Origin: Desulfomonile tiedjei
GTDB taxonomy: Bacteria; Desulfobacterota; Desulfomonilia; Desulfomonilales; Desulfomonilaceae
Assembly (NCBI GenBank): GCA_016218715.1
Contig: JACRDG010000039.1
Coordinates: 28,328-92,327, forward strand
Direction: 5' to 3'
Length of the DNA: 64,000 bases
In this document: positions 8,018-16,925 of the stretch, in pieces
Layout: the number at the start of each line of letters is the position of its first letter
Position numbering within the stretch: position 1 is the first letter of the stretch
Position numbers and translations under genes: made by a program
Notes under the pieces: generated by a model
The model's database searches: none
The model's input: the letters and a program-made list of their open reading frames with translations, nothing else
What the model was told of the DNA's origin: nothing

Positions 8018-8215
8018 TTGCAGAAGTGTAAGACGTGTGGCAGGCAGTTCACTGCCGTGCAGACCATGTCGTATTCCGACTATGGGTACTGCTCATGGGA
8101 TTGCCTCATGAACAAGAACAAACCGCACAACGCTCAGACCCGCAATAACCGTCGAAACAACAACGGCCAGCGCAATGAGGCTCACCCACGGACTAAATGG
8201 GCTCAAAACTACTAG
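8018..8215 (+). CDS. Small zinc-ribbon-like protein of unknown function
   Basis: A 65-residue protein. Two CxxC-type pairs (CKTCG at residues 4-8 and CSWDC near 25-29) frame an aromatic stretch, which looks like a small zinc-binding knuckle. The rest is Asn/Arg/Lys-rich and probably disordered and basic, suggesting nucleic-acid contact (inference). The start is a TTG with AGGGAGG at proper distance. A near-consensus promoter lies 115 bases upstream. I do not recognise a named family. It stands alone between non-coding stretches. Confidence 0.6.
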   Translation: MQKCKTCGRQFTAVQTMSYSDYGYCSWDCLMNKNKPHNAQTRNNRRNNNGQRNEAHPRTKWAQNY

Positions 8216-8799
8216 TGCACTAGAGGAGCCTTTCCAGACTCGATCAGGGCCAGCCTGAATAGTTTTTACACGGTTATTCGATCTGTTGCCGGCGATTGGC
8301 CTGTAACCACGCAATAGTGCACGATCGTTTGCTCCTGAATGGTGAGGCTTTCTTTCATTGCTCCCAGACAAGTTTTGCAACCGACCCGTCCGAGAACAGA
8401 CATCAGAGGGACACCTACGCACGTGTGAACTGCGGTCCCCGTGGTCCTGAGCGGTAAGGTCCGCGCACGATGTAGGAGGAACCGGACGAGTGTCGAACGC
8501 GCCAGAGCTCCCGAACGGAGCACGCTGACGCGTACCGGCATCGCCTTGCCCAGTCATCCGGCCGGCTTCTTGTCGCGCGGCGCGTGCCTTCGGATTCCCG
8601 CGCCTGTCGTACGGCCAGCCAGCTTGTCCGACCTGACCGAAAAGAGCGGCCTCCGATCACAAACCGCAAAGGGCTTGATTTTTCAGGTGAGGATTCGCCT
8701 CTGAAGGGACTTGATTCCGGCCGATTCTGATATACTATGAATCGAGCAGGCCGTTACGGCTGTGGTCGGAGCGGAATCCGCCGGACGAAGGTGATGGAC
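8216..8799. other. Non-coding region upstream of metX
   Basis: No supported gene; several overlapping frames on both strands lack RBS and protein-like composition. The metX promoter candidate lies at 8728-8736. I looked for a SAM riboswitch in the leader and could not recognise one. Confidence 0.5.
8728..8736 (+). promoter_or_regulatory. Extended -10 promoter of metX-metW
   Basis: TGATATACT is an extended -10 (TGn plus TATACT). No good -35 lies at 16-18 bases, as is common for this class. Transcription would start near 8743, about 57 bases before the metX start. Confidence 0.45.
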
Positions 8800-9984
8800 A
8801 TGCCTACCACACCGCTCGAGACAGAGGTCGAGTCGCAACAGGATCCAGGTCCCGTAAGGGCCCAGTACGCGGACTTCGACGGCATCACACTCGAGTCGGG
8901 AGTATTCCTCGGCCCTTTGACCGTTGCGTACGAAACGTACGGCACGCTGTCTCCCAATCGAGACAATGCGGTGATGGTGCTCCATGCGCTCTCCGGTGAC
9001 GCGCACGCGGCGGGCATCGATGAACAGGGCCGAGTTGGATGGTGGGACGGCATGATCGGCCCCGGAAAAGGGATCGATACCGACCGATACTTTGTCATCT
9101 GCTCGAACTGTCTGGGGGGCTGCAAGGGAACCACCGGTCCGCCCAGTACGAATCCAGCCACAGGGCGGCCTTATGGACGGTCGTTCCCGATTATTACCAT
9201 CGCGGACATGGTCGACGTGCAGGCGATGCTGGTGGAGCATCTCGGGATCAGGCAACTCCATAATGTGATCGGCGGGTCGATGGGAGGAATGCAGGCGCTG
9301 GATTGGGCAGTGCGGTATCCGGACCGGATCAAGTCAGCGGTCCTCATCGCTACGACCGCGCGGCTGTCGCCCCAGGGCATCGCATTCAACTGGGTGGGCC
9401 GCAACGCCATCTACTGCGATTCCGCGCGGGGAAGCTCTTCCGAGCACGATCAAGCTCAACCGAAGACCGCCAGAGGCCTGGCCGTGGCCAGAATGATCGG
9501 GCACATCACCTACCTTTCCGAAGAGACCATGGAGGCCAAGTTCGGGCGCAAGCTCGCTCTCCGGGATCTGAACGGCTATCGGTACAGCCTCGGCGAGAAC
9601 GGAAAGACAGAAGGGGAATTCGAGATCGAATCGTACCTGGAATATCAGGGGACAGCGTTCATGCGAAGATTCGATGAGGATTCGTACATCATCATCACCA
9701 AGGCGATCGACCACTTTGACCTGGAAAGCATCTACGGAGATCTGACTCGCGCAATGGAAAACATTGCCGCGAAGATGCTCATTCTGTCGTTTAGCTCGGA
9801 TTGGCTTTATCCCAAGACCATGTCTCTGACAATCATGCGCGCGCTGCAGGCGGTCAAGAAGGACGTATCGTTTGTGTCGCTCGACTTCCCCTATGGGCAT
9901 GACTCGTTCCTGGTCAAAGACGCCATGCCTGTCTTAGGTCGGATCATACGAGGTTTCCTGAATGGTGTCAGCGCGACTCGTTGA
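8800..9984 (+). CDS. metX: Homoserine O-acyltransferase
   Basis: A 394-residue alpha/beta-hydrolase that acylates homoserine with acetyl-CoA (or succinyl-CoA; the substrate cannot be told from sequence by eye) in methionine synthesis. The nucleophile elbow GGSMGGMQAL is at about residue 157. The acid is in FSSDWLYP and the His in YGHDSFL near the C-terminus, so the triad is complete. Two in-frame ATGs lie six bases apart; GAAGGTG is well placed for the second (8800). The stop codon lies inside metW, an overlap of 23 bases, which implies translational coupling. The metX-metW pair is a classic arrangement in proteobacteria. Confidence 0.93.
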   Translation: MPTTPLETEVESQQDPGPVRAQYADFDGITLESGVFLGPLTVAYETYGTLSPNRDNAVMVLHALSGDAHAAGIDEQGRVGWWDGMIGPGKGIDTDRYFVICSNCLGGCKGTTGPPSTNPATGRPYGRSFPIITIADMVDVQAMLVEHLGIRQLHNVIGGSMGGMQALDWAVRYPDRIKSAVLIATTARLSPQGIAFNWVGRNAIYCDSARGSSSEHDQAQPKTARGLAVARMIGHITYLSEETMEAKFGRKLALRDLNGYRYSLGENGKTEGEFEIESYLEYQGTAFMRRFDEDSYIIITKAIDHFDLESIYGDLTRAMENIAAKMLILSFSSDWLYPKTMSLTIMRALQAVKKDVSFVSLDFPYGHDSFLVKDAMPVLGRIIRGFLNGVSATR

Positions 9985-10594
9985 GGCGCCAACGCCGTTT
10001 CACCAGTTCCAGGTCGGGTTCAACATTATCATTGACCTGATCACACCCGGTACTCGCGTCCTAGACCTCGGGTGTGGTTCGGGCACGCTCCTTCAGCGGC
10101 TTAGGGACGAGAAAGACGTGGAGGGGTGCGGTGTCGAACTTGACCAGGAAAAGGTCGTCCGGTGCATCGAGCGTGGCATCCGGGTGATCAGCCTCGACCT
10201 GGACGAAGGTCTCGAAGGATTTCCCGACCTGAGTTACGAGTACGTTATTCTCAGCAGGACTCTGCAGCAGCTCATGTTTCCGGAGCGACTGGTCAGAGAA
10301 ATGCTCCGAGTGGGCTCGAAATCGATTATCGCGTTTCCCAATTACGGCCACTGGAAGCTTACTCTGAGACACCTGGCCACTGGCAGGACGCCGACGTCGT
10401 CCACCTATCCTCATCCTTGGTACAATACCCCGGACATCCATCGTCTCACCATCAAAGACTTCAGAGGCTTTGTCAGCCAGATCGGCGGAAAGATAGAGAA
10501 GGAGATCTTTATCGTGGACAATGCGTCTCGTCACCGCCTCCTGTGGCCGAACCGGCGAGCCGAGTGGGGTTGCTGTCAGATTTCGGCAGTCTGA
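9962..10594 (+). CDS. metW: Methionine biosynthesis protein MetW
   Basis: A 210-residue class I methyltransferase-fold protein. The SAM-binding loop is VLDLGCGSG near residue 33, with a second acidic motif GVELDQEK after it. The PNYGHWKLR-type block (FPNYGHWKLTLRHLATGR) and the late INWRA-like end (PNRRAEWGCCQISA) are typical of MetW. It overlaps the end of metX and is often required with it for homoserine acylation; the exact activity is not settled. Transcribed from the metX promoter. Confidence 0.92.
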   Translation: MVSARLVEAPTPFHQFQVGFNIIIDLITPGTRVLDLGCGSGTLLQRLRDEKDVEGCGVELDQEKVVRCIERGIRVISLDLDEGLEGFPDLSYEYVILSRTLQQLMFPERLVREMLRVGSKSIIAFPNYGHWKLTLRHLATGRTPTSSTYPHPWYNTPDIHRLTIKDFRGFVSQIGGKIEKEIFIVDNASRHRLLWPNRRAEWGCCQISAV

Positions 10595-10819
10595 CGCGCG
10601 GGCACCGGGCGAACTCGGATCTTGAGGACTTGGCCGACGTTCGGAGGACCGGCTGAAGCTGCATTTTTGGCTTGATCAAACCGCCGCTGACACATATAGT
10701 CAGAGGAACGGGTTGGTTTCAAATCGGAGTTGCTGATTCTCGATCGATGACGTCTGCCGTGGAGAGTTGCTCCGGAATCTTGAGAAACGGGATGGGCATT
10801 CTTCGGCGAGAGGAGAACT

Positions 10820-11623
10820 ATGGCGCGATATTATGTCCCGGATGCCCTCCCTGCCTTCTCGGTCACCGAAGAGGCCGAGTACTATCGGCTGAGCATTGGC
10901 CGGTCCCAGATAGACGAGGACGACGTCGAGGATTTCCTGGATACTACTGTCGAGTGGCTCAGTTCCAATCCCTCGAAGGGGATCCTCATCGATTTCACCG
11001 GCGTCAGGTCGGTCTGTCCGGGTTTCACGGTGGAACTCCAGCGGAACTATGAAGACATCAAGGCCAAGGGGCTCTATGTCCGTTTCGTAAATGTCGATCC
11101 GGGAATTCAGCCATATATTGACGTGCAGAACATCACCATCGTGATGAGTGTGTATCCGGAGAAGCCGGTACTGAGCGCGAAGGGGCTCCTGGCCGATCTT
11201 GCGAACAATTTGACCGACGAACAGCTCATGAGAAAGCACTCCCTCTCTGAGAAGGGCCTCCAGAGCATGTTCCGCAAATTGCTGCGCAAGGGGCTCATTG
11301 CCAAGCACGTCCTCGCCAAGCGAACCGGGATAGAAACCTCCCCGACCCCATCGCGCCGCGCGGCCGGCAAGTCCCAGAAGGCCTCGGTCAACGCGTCGGA
11401 CGTCCTGAAGGACATAGAACACGATATGCCCGACACGATGCTGATGCGGAAGTACAAGCTGTCCCCGAAGGGTTTGAGCAGTATGTTGGCGAAACTCCGG
11501 TCTCACGGGCTGGTTTCGACCCAAACCATCTTCAGGCGGAAACAGTTGCGCCTCACCCTCGACTCTCTACCAGACCAGGCGGCAAAACCGGCTCGCCGCA
11601 CTTCAGGCAGAAAACCCGAATAG
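10820..11623 (+). CDS. STAS-like protein with two tandem LMRKY-LS-KGL repeats
   Basis: A 267-residue protein. Residues of about 15-105 have STAS-like spacing (LSIGRSQID..., ILIDFTGVRSVCPG, YVRFVNVD). Two homologous modules follow: residues about 125-160 (LADLANNLTDEQLMRKHSLSEKGL...) and 197-235 (LKDIEHDMPDTMLMRKYKLSPKGL...), each ending in a KL-x(3)-GL(I/V) helix. The modules look like small helix-turn-helix-type units. I recall such repeats in many deltaproteobacterial proteins beside PilZ or regulatory domains, but no function is established. The linker and C-terminus are basic and Pro/Ser-rich. The gene stands alone; it may be a signalling adaptor (inference). Confidence 0.7.
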   Translation: MARYYVPDALPAFSVTEEAEYYRLSIGRSQIDEDDVEDFLDTTVEWLSSNPSKGILIDFTGVRSVCPGFTVELQRNYEDIKAKGLYVRFVNVDPGIQPYIDVQNITIVMSVYPEKPVLSAKGLLADLANNLTDEQLMRKHSLSEKGLQSMFRKLLRKGLIAKHVLAKRTGIETSPTPSRRAAGKSQKASVNASDVLKDIEHDMPDTMLMRKYKLSPKGLSSMLAKLRSHGLVSTQTIFRRKQLRLTLDSLPDQAAKPARRTSGRKPE

Positions 11624-11809
11624 AGCACCGTGCACGGGGGGCGAGCTGACGCGAGGCCGTTCGTTTCGAGGTCCTCGGGCCGTTCGGCCGCGACCGGCCG
11701 GTAAATAGTGTGCAGACACTGGCCATCATCTCTTGACCCCAGGATGTCAGGCGTCTTATGATGCAAGTTTTATGTCTCACGCCGCGTGCTCTGCTGCAAG
11801 GACATGCCT

Positions 11810-13060
11810 ATGATCAGACTCGTTAGAGGTTTCCACGACATCCTGCCGGACGAGACACCCAAATGGGCCTTCATCCTCGAGACAGCGAGAAGGACCCTGG
11901 AGCTGTTCGGCTACAGAGAGATTGTCCCCCCCATCATGGAGCGCACCGAGCTGTTCCAGCGGGGAATAGGCGAATTGACCGATATCGTGGAAAAGGAGAT
12001 GTACACCTTTGAAGACCGCGGGGGCGACTCTCTCAGCCTCAGGCCGGAGGCGACCGCGGGCATCCTTCGTTCGGTCGCGGAGCACTCCCTGCTCCACCGT
12101 GATTCTGTGCTGAAGCTCTACTGCGTCGGTCCCATGTTCCGCCGCGAGCGGCCTTCCAAAGGGAGATTCCGGCAGTTCTTTCAGATCGACGCGGAAGTGC
12201 TGGGTGACGTCTCGCCTCTTGCCGATGCAGAAACCATAGCAGCGGCCCATGCAATCATGAGCAACCTGGGTGCGACCGGTCTGATGATGGAAATTAATTC
12301 CGTCGGGTGCAATGTGTGTCGTGGTGAGTACCGCGGACTGCTACGGGCTTTCTTCGAGAAGTACCTCGATGAGCTGTGCCCGGACTGCCAACGCCGATAC
12401 CACGGCAACCCGCTGCGCATACTCGACTGCAAAGTAGAACGATGCTCGGAGATCGCTCGCAGTGCCCCGGTCATCACGGACCACCTTGACCGGCCGTGTC
12501 TGGAGCATTTTCAGGCAGTGCAGGAAGCGCTGACGCTGCTCGGAATTCCGTACCGAATTGTGCCCCAGATGGTGCGGGGCCTCGATTACTACACGCGTAC
12601 GGCGTTCGAGATCGTGCACGAAGAACTGGGCCGGAGCAAAGCTGTAGGCGGTGGCGGGCGCTACGACTACCTGCTCAAGGAGTTGGGCGGACCGGACGCG
12701 TCGGGCATCGGTTTCGCGATAGGGCTCGAACGCTTGGCCATGGGCCTGCCCGATGAGGATCCGCGTTTTACCCGGTCCACCGACGTCTATGTGGCGGCCC
12801 TTGGCGAAAGTGCTCGAAACGAAGGATTCCGCATCGTCAACACGATTCGGTCAGCGGGAATTTCTGCCGAGACACGCTATTCGGGCAGCAGTCTAAAGGC
12901 CCAGATGAAGGTCGCGGACAAGCTCGGCGCTCGATTCGTCGTGATGATCGGTGACGACGAACTGAGCCGGCAGGAGGTTACCGTGCGCAACATGAGTACC
13001 AAGGAACAGGTTCGCATTGGCATGGACCGGGTGGTGAGCTTCCTCCAGTCTCTGTCTTGA
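11810..13060 (+). CDS. hisS: Histidyl-tRNA synthetase
   Basis: A 416-residue class II synthetase that charges tRNA-His. Motif 1 region is GYREIVPPIMERTELF, motif 2 is FRRERPSKGRFRQFFQID, the His-specific GLDYYTRTAFE is near residue 260, and motif 3 is GIGFAIGLERL. The anticodon-binding domain covers the last 90 residues. Two ATGs lie six bases apart; AAGGA is seven bases before the second (11810) and only one before the first, so the second is chosen. aspS follows after 68 bases, so hisS-aspS is probably an operon. Confidence 0.97.
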   Translation: MIRLVRGFHDILPDETPKWAFILETARRTLELFGYREIVPPIMERTELFQRGIGELTDIVEKEMYTFEDRGGDSLSLRPEATAGILRSVAEHSLLHRDSVLKLYCVGPMFRRERPSKGRFRQFFQIDAEVLGDVSPLADAETIAAAHAIMSNLGATGLMMEINSVGCNVCRGEYRGLLRAFFEKYLDELCPDCQRRYHGNPLRILDCKVERCSEIARSAPVITDHLDRPCLEHFQAVQEALTLLGIPYRIVPQMVRGLDYYTRTAFEIVHEELGRSKAVGGGGRYDYLLKELGGPDASGIGFAIGLERLAMGLPDEDPRFTRSTDVYVAALGESARNEGFRIVNTIRSAGISAETRYSGSSLKAQMKVADKLGARFVVMIGDDELSRQEVTVRNMSTKEQVRIGMDRVVSFLQSLS

Positions 13061-13128
13061 ACCGGCGCAACCGCAACAGGTCCGAGCGCTACGATACGGA
13101 ACACAACCATTCTTGAAGGAGTCGAATC

Positions 13129-14922
13129 TTGATACCGGACCCCCTGGACGGATGGGAAAGAACGCATCTTTCCACAGACATAACCGAAGCGGATGTTGAC
13201 ACTCGGGTCGTGGTCATGGGTTGGGCATTCAGACGCCGAGACCATGGCGGCGTCATCTTCATCGACCTGCGAGATCGCAACGGGCTGGTCCAACTCGTTT
13301 TCAATCCCGAACACTCAGAGGAATCGCATTCCAAGGGTCACGCGCTGAGACCTGAATGGGTACTCGCTGCCCGTGGCGTAGTGCGGCCGAGACCCGATGA
13401 GTCGCTCAATCCCGACATGGCCACCGGCGCAATTGAGATCTTCGTGGACGAGGTGAAGATCCTGAACCGGTCCGATCCGCCCCCCTTCCCGCTAGACGAC
13501 GAGTTGCCGCCGACGGAAGCCACGCGCCTGCGTTATCGATACCTCGACCTCAGGAGGCTTGGGGGTGCCAGGGACAACCTCCTGGTCAGGCACCGAGTCA
13601 TAAGCATTATCAGGAATTTTCTCAACAACGAAGGGTTCGTGGATATTGAGACTCCGTTCTTAACCACCAGCACGCCGGAAGGCGCGCGGGACTACCTCGT
13701 GCCGAGCCGGATTCAGCCCGGGTGTTTCTACGCGCTGCCGCAATCGCCCCAGATATTCAAGCAGCTCCTCATGGTGGCCGGGTTTGAACGGTACTACCAG
13801 ATCGTGCGGTGCTTCCGGGACGAAGATCTACGGGCCGACCGACAGCCGGAATTCACGCAGTTGGACGTGGAAACCTCTTTCATCGAAGAGAAGCGGCTCT
13901 TTGACATCGTTGAGCGCATGGTGACCGGAATCTTCAGCGAAATCCTTCAGATAGACCTCCCGAGGCCGTTTGCGGTTCTCTCGTACCATGAAGCCATCGC
14001 GAGGTACGGCTTGGACAAGCCGGATCTTAGATTTGGTATGGAACTTTCAGAGGTTAGTGAGATACTGAAAGAAACGGGTTTCGGTGTTTTCCGATCCGCG
14101 ATCGAGGCCGGCGGCATCGTGAAGGCGCTCAAGGTGCAGGACGGCGAACGGCTTTCCCGCAAGGATCTCGACGACCTGCGAGATTTTGCCGCGATCTATC
14201 GGGGCAAGGGGGTTGCGTACACGCGCATCAAGGATGGCGGCGAGTGGCAGTCCCCCATCGCGAAATTCCTTTCGGCCGCCGAACGTTCCGCGATCAACCA
14301 GCGTACCGACGCGCGGCCAGGTGACGTGGTCCTCTTTGCCGCGGACTCTCCGCAGGTGGTCAACGATGTTCTCGGAAACCTCCGGAACCATCTCGCGGAC
14401 AAGCTCGGGGAGATTCCTCAGGGCGAGTACAAGCTGGTCTGGATAACCGACTTCCCCATGTTCGAGTATAACGAGGACGAGAAACGCTTCAACGCGATGC
14501 ATCACCCATTCACCAGCCCGCGAGAAGAGGACCTGCCATTGCTTGAGGCCGATCCCTCCCGAGTGCGCGCTCGCGCGTACGATCTCGTGCTCAACGGCGC
14601 GGAGATCGGGGGCGGGAGCATCAGAATCCATCGGAGCGACGTTCAGGAGCGGGTATTTTCCGTCCTGGGGATTGGTCCCGAAGAAGCGCAGGAAAAATTC
14701 GGCTTCCTCATTGAGGCCCTGCGATACGGTGCACCGCCGCACGGAGGGATAGCCTTTGGCGTGGACAGAATCCTCGCCATCCTCACCGGCGCGGAATCGA
14801 TCAGAGAGGTGATAGCCTTTCCCAAGACACAAAGGGCGGTCTGTCCGCTCACCGGTGCACCGACCCCTGTGACCACGGAACAGCTCAAAGACTTGGGCCT
14901 TAGAATTGCCGCGAAGAAGTAG
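13129..14922 (+). CDS. aspS: Aspartyl-tRNA synthetase
   Basis: A 597-residue bacterial-type AspRS. The N-terminal OB anticodon domain (VVVMGWAFRRRDHGG) is followed by the class II core (motif 2 FRDEDLRADRQPEFTQLD), the bacterial GAD insertion (about residues 300-410) and the C-terminal motif 3 region (GIAFGVDRI). It starts with TTG, supported by GAAGGA eight bases upstream; no better ATG is available. A separate AsnRS (55782-57074) exists, so this enzyme need not misacylate tRNA-Asn, though discrimination cannot be judged by eye. Confidence 0.96.
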   Translation: MIPDPLDGWERTHLSTDITEADVDTRVVVMGWAFRRRDHGGVIFIDLRDRNGLVQLVFNPEHSEESHSKGHALRPEWVLAARGVVRPRPDESLNPDMATGAIEIFVDEVKILNRSDPPPFPLDDELPPTEATRLRYRYLDLRRLGGARDNLLVRHRVISIIRNFLNNEGFVDIETPFLTTSTPEGARDYLVPSRIQPGCFYALPQSPQIFKQLLMVAGFERYYQIVRCFRDEDLRADRQPEFTQLDVETSFIEEKRLFDIVERMVTGIFSEILQIDLPRPFAVLSYHEAIARYGLDKPDLRFGMELSEVSEILKETGFGVFRSAIEAGGIVKALKVQDGERLSRKDLDDLRDFAAIYRGKGVAYTRIKDGGEWQSPIAKFLSAAERSAINQRTDARPGDVVLFAADSPQVVNDVLGNLRNHLADKLGEIPQGEYKLVWITDFPMFEYNEDEKRFNAMHHPFTSPREEDLPLLEADPSRVRARAYDLVLNGAEIGGGSIRIHRSDVQERVFSVLGIGPEEAQEKFGFLIEALRYGAPPHGGIAFGVDRILAILTGAESIREVIAFPKTQRAVCPLTGAPTPVTTEQLKDLGLRIAAKK

Positions 14923-14939
14923 GAAGAGAGGATAGAGCC

Positions 14940-16835
14940 ATGGCCGTATGGGATCCTAAGAAAGGCGTTCTGTACCACGAGTTCAACAAGTGGAACAAGG
15001 AGCGGTTCCTCCGGGAAGTCAAGGAGCCGAATCTCCTCAGAAATATCTTCCCGTATTCCGAAGTGCCCAAGGTGGATTTCGATTTTGCCATTCTCCCCAT
15101 TAACCCCGCGCGAAATTTCCTCATCACCGACACAACTTTCCGCGACGGGCAACAGGCCAGACCGCCGTTTACGGTCGATCAGATCGTCGCACTCTTCGAT
15201 CTTCTGCACAGGCTTTCCGGCCCTCGGGGAATCATTCGCCAGTCGGAATTCTTTCTGTACACGAAGAAAGATCGCGAAGCGGTGGCGCGGTGCAAAGAGA
15301 AAGGGTACCAGTACCCCATTATTACCGGCTGGATCAGGGCCAACAAGAAGGACCTCCCCGCAGTACGGGCCGCGGGACTGGAAGAGACCGGTATCCTGAC
15401 GTCGGTGTCCGACTATCACGTTTTTCTCAAGATGGGGCTCGACCGCCGCAGGGCCATGGACAAGTACGTGGACATGGTTCGTGCCACGCTCGAGAAAGGG
15501 ATCATTCCCCGGTGCCACTTCGAGGACGTGACCCGTGCGGACATCTACGGTTTCTGCGTTCCCCTCGCGCAGAAGCTCATGGAACTGCGCGAGCAATCGG
15601 GGATGGACGTCAAGATCCGTCTCTGCGACACCATGGGGTACGGAGTGACCTATCCCGGATCGGCGACCCCGAGGAGCGTTCCCAAGCTTATCCGCGCCAT
15701 GATCGACGATGCCAACGTGCCGGAAGACCTCCTGGAATGGCATGGCCACAATGATTTCCACAAGGGGCTGAATAACGCGGTCAGCGCGTGGTTGTACGGC
15801 TGCTGCGCGGTCAACGGCACGCTCCTCGGTATCGGTGAGAGAACCGGCAATACCCCCATCGAAGCCCTCATGATCGAATACATGTCGCTGAAAGGTTCAC
15901 GGGACGGCATGGACACGCTGGCTATCAAGGAGATGGCCCGGTACTTCGAGACAGAGCTGGGACACCACATTCCTGACAACTATCCGCTGGTCGGCAAGGC
16001 CTTCAACGCCACCAGCGCGGGAATTCACGCGGACGGCGTGCTGAAGAACGAGGAGATCTACAACATCTTCGATACCGCCAAGATCCTGGGTCGCCCGCCG
16101 GTCGTGAACGTTACGGACAAGTCGGGCCTCGCGGGGATCGCTCATTGGATAAACTCAAACCTGGATATGGTGGGTAAGGACGCAGTGGACAAGAACCACC
16201 CCGCGATCCAACGGATCAGCGAGGTGATCGGCAAGCAGTACGACGATGGACGCGTCACCGCGCTGTCGGACAAAGAGATGATCGCCCTGGTCAAGCGCTA
16301 CATGCCTGAACTCTTCATCTCCGACTGGGATCGGATGAAGCTCATCGCGCGGGAGATGGCCTTCAAGATTGTGGAACGTTTCGCGATCGCTCCCGCCATG
16401 AGATCCGGCAAAGCGAAGGTCATGGAAAAGGCCATGTTCGAGTTCCTCAACCGCTATCCCTTCATCCAGTACTGTTACGTCGTGGACATGCAAGGGAAGA
16501 AGGTAACGGAAAACGTTACCGACATCGCGGACAGGGCCAAGTTCCTCACGTTCAAGGAAAAGGAAGACTTCTCCGACCGTCAGTGGTTCATCAAGCCCAT
16601 CAAGGACGGAAAGGCCCACGTGCTGGGGCCGTTCACTTCACGGATAACCGGCGCGCTGTGTATTACGGTCTCCACGTGCCTGCGGGACAAGAGCGACAAG
16701 ATGATCGCGGTCTTCGGCGCGGACATCAGGCTGGAAGAACTGCTCAAGGTGGAACGCGAGCTCATGGAAGAGCATGGAGTGGAATTCAGCGAAAACGATA
16801 TCCGAAAACTGACCGAAAAATACCGCGATTCCTGA
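14940..16835 (+). CDS. HMGL-like acyl-CoA condensing enzyme (Re-citrate/isopropylmalate synthase-like) with Cache-like C-terminus
   Basis: A 631-residue protein. The TIM-barrel HMGL domain (about residues 55-330) has the active-site TTFRDGQQ motif, LCDTMGYG and the metal-binding HGHNDFHKGLNN. A LeuA-like linker region runs to about 480. Instead of the LeuA regulatory dimer domain, residues of about 500-610 look like a PDC/Cache sensor domain (YCYVVDMQGKKV, DFSDRQWF, SRITGALCITVS, GADIRLEEL). The barrel family joins acetyl-CoA to a 2-oxoacid; anaerobes such as Syntrophus and Clostridium use relatives as Re-citrate synthase. Substrate is therefore inferred: oxaloacetate, pyruvate or 2-oxoisovalerate are all possible. 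It follows aspS by 17 bases, and no leu genes are adjacent. Confidence 0.8.
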   Translation: MAVWDPKKGVLYHEFNKWNKERFLREVKEPNLLRNIFPYSEVPKVDFDFAILPINPARNFLITDTTFRDGQQARPPFTVDQIVALFDLLHRLSGPRGIIRQSEFFLYTKKDREAVARCKEKGYQYPIITGWIRANKKDLPAVRAAGLEETGILTSVSDYHVFLKMGLDRRRAMDKYVDMVRATLEKGIIPRCHFEDVTRADIYGFCVPLAQKLMELREQSGMDVKIRLCDTMGYGVTYPGSATPRSVPKLIRAMIDDANVPEDLLEWHGHNDFHKGLNNAVSAWLYGCCAVNGTLLGIGERTGNTPIEALMIEYMSLKGSRDGMDTLAIKEMARYFETELGHHIPDNYPLVGKAFNATSAGIHADGVLKNEEIYNIFDTAKILGRPPVVNVTDKSGLAGIAHWINSNLDMVGKDAVDKNHPAIQRISEVIGKQYDDGRVTALSDKEMIALVKRYMPELFISDWDRMKLIAREMAFKIVERFAIAPAMRSGKAKVMEKAMFEFLNRYPFIQYCYVVDMQGKKVTENVTDIADRAKFLTFKEKEDFSDRQWFIKPIKDGKAHVLGPFTSRITGALCITVSTCLRDKSDKMIAVFGADIRLEELLKVERELMEEHGVEFSENDIRKLTEKYRDS

Positions 16836-16863
16836 TCCCAAGCACCTTTCGAGAAGAAATATC

Positions 16864-16895
16864 GGGAGGAACCTTTTTGAAAAAGGGTTTCTCCC
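16864..16895. terminator. Bidirectional terminator hairpin
   Basis: GGGAGGAACCTTTTT pairs with AAAAAGGGTTTCTCCC, one of several similar hairpins in the window. It sits between the convergent ends of the citrate-synthase-like gene and dnaB; T and A runs inside the stem could serve either direction. Confidence 0.7.
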
Positions 16896-16925
16896 CAATA
16901 TTGCTCCATTGAAGGCTACGTGGGA

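Noticed and set aside
7528..8067. 179-codon minus-strand frame
   Set aside because: No RBS, unnatural composition, and it overlaps a strong promoter and the start of the zinc-ribbon gene.
8640..8800. Possible SAM riboswitch before metX
   Set aside because: The leader is only about 57 bases after the likely start and lacks recognisable SAM-I or SAM-II motifs.
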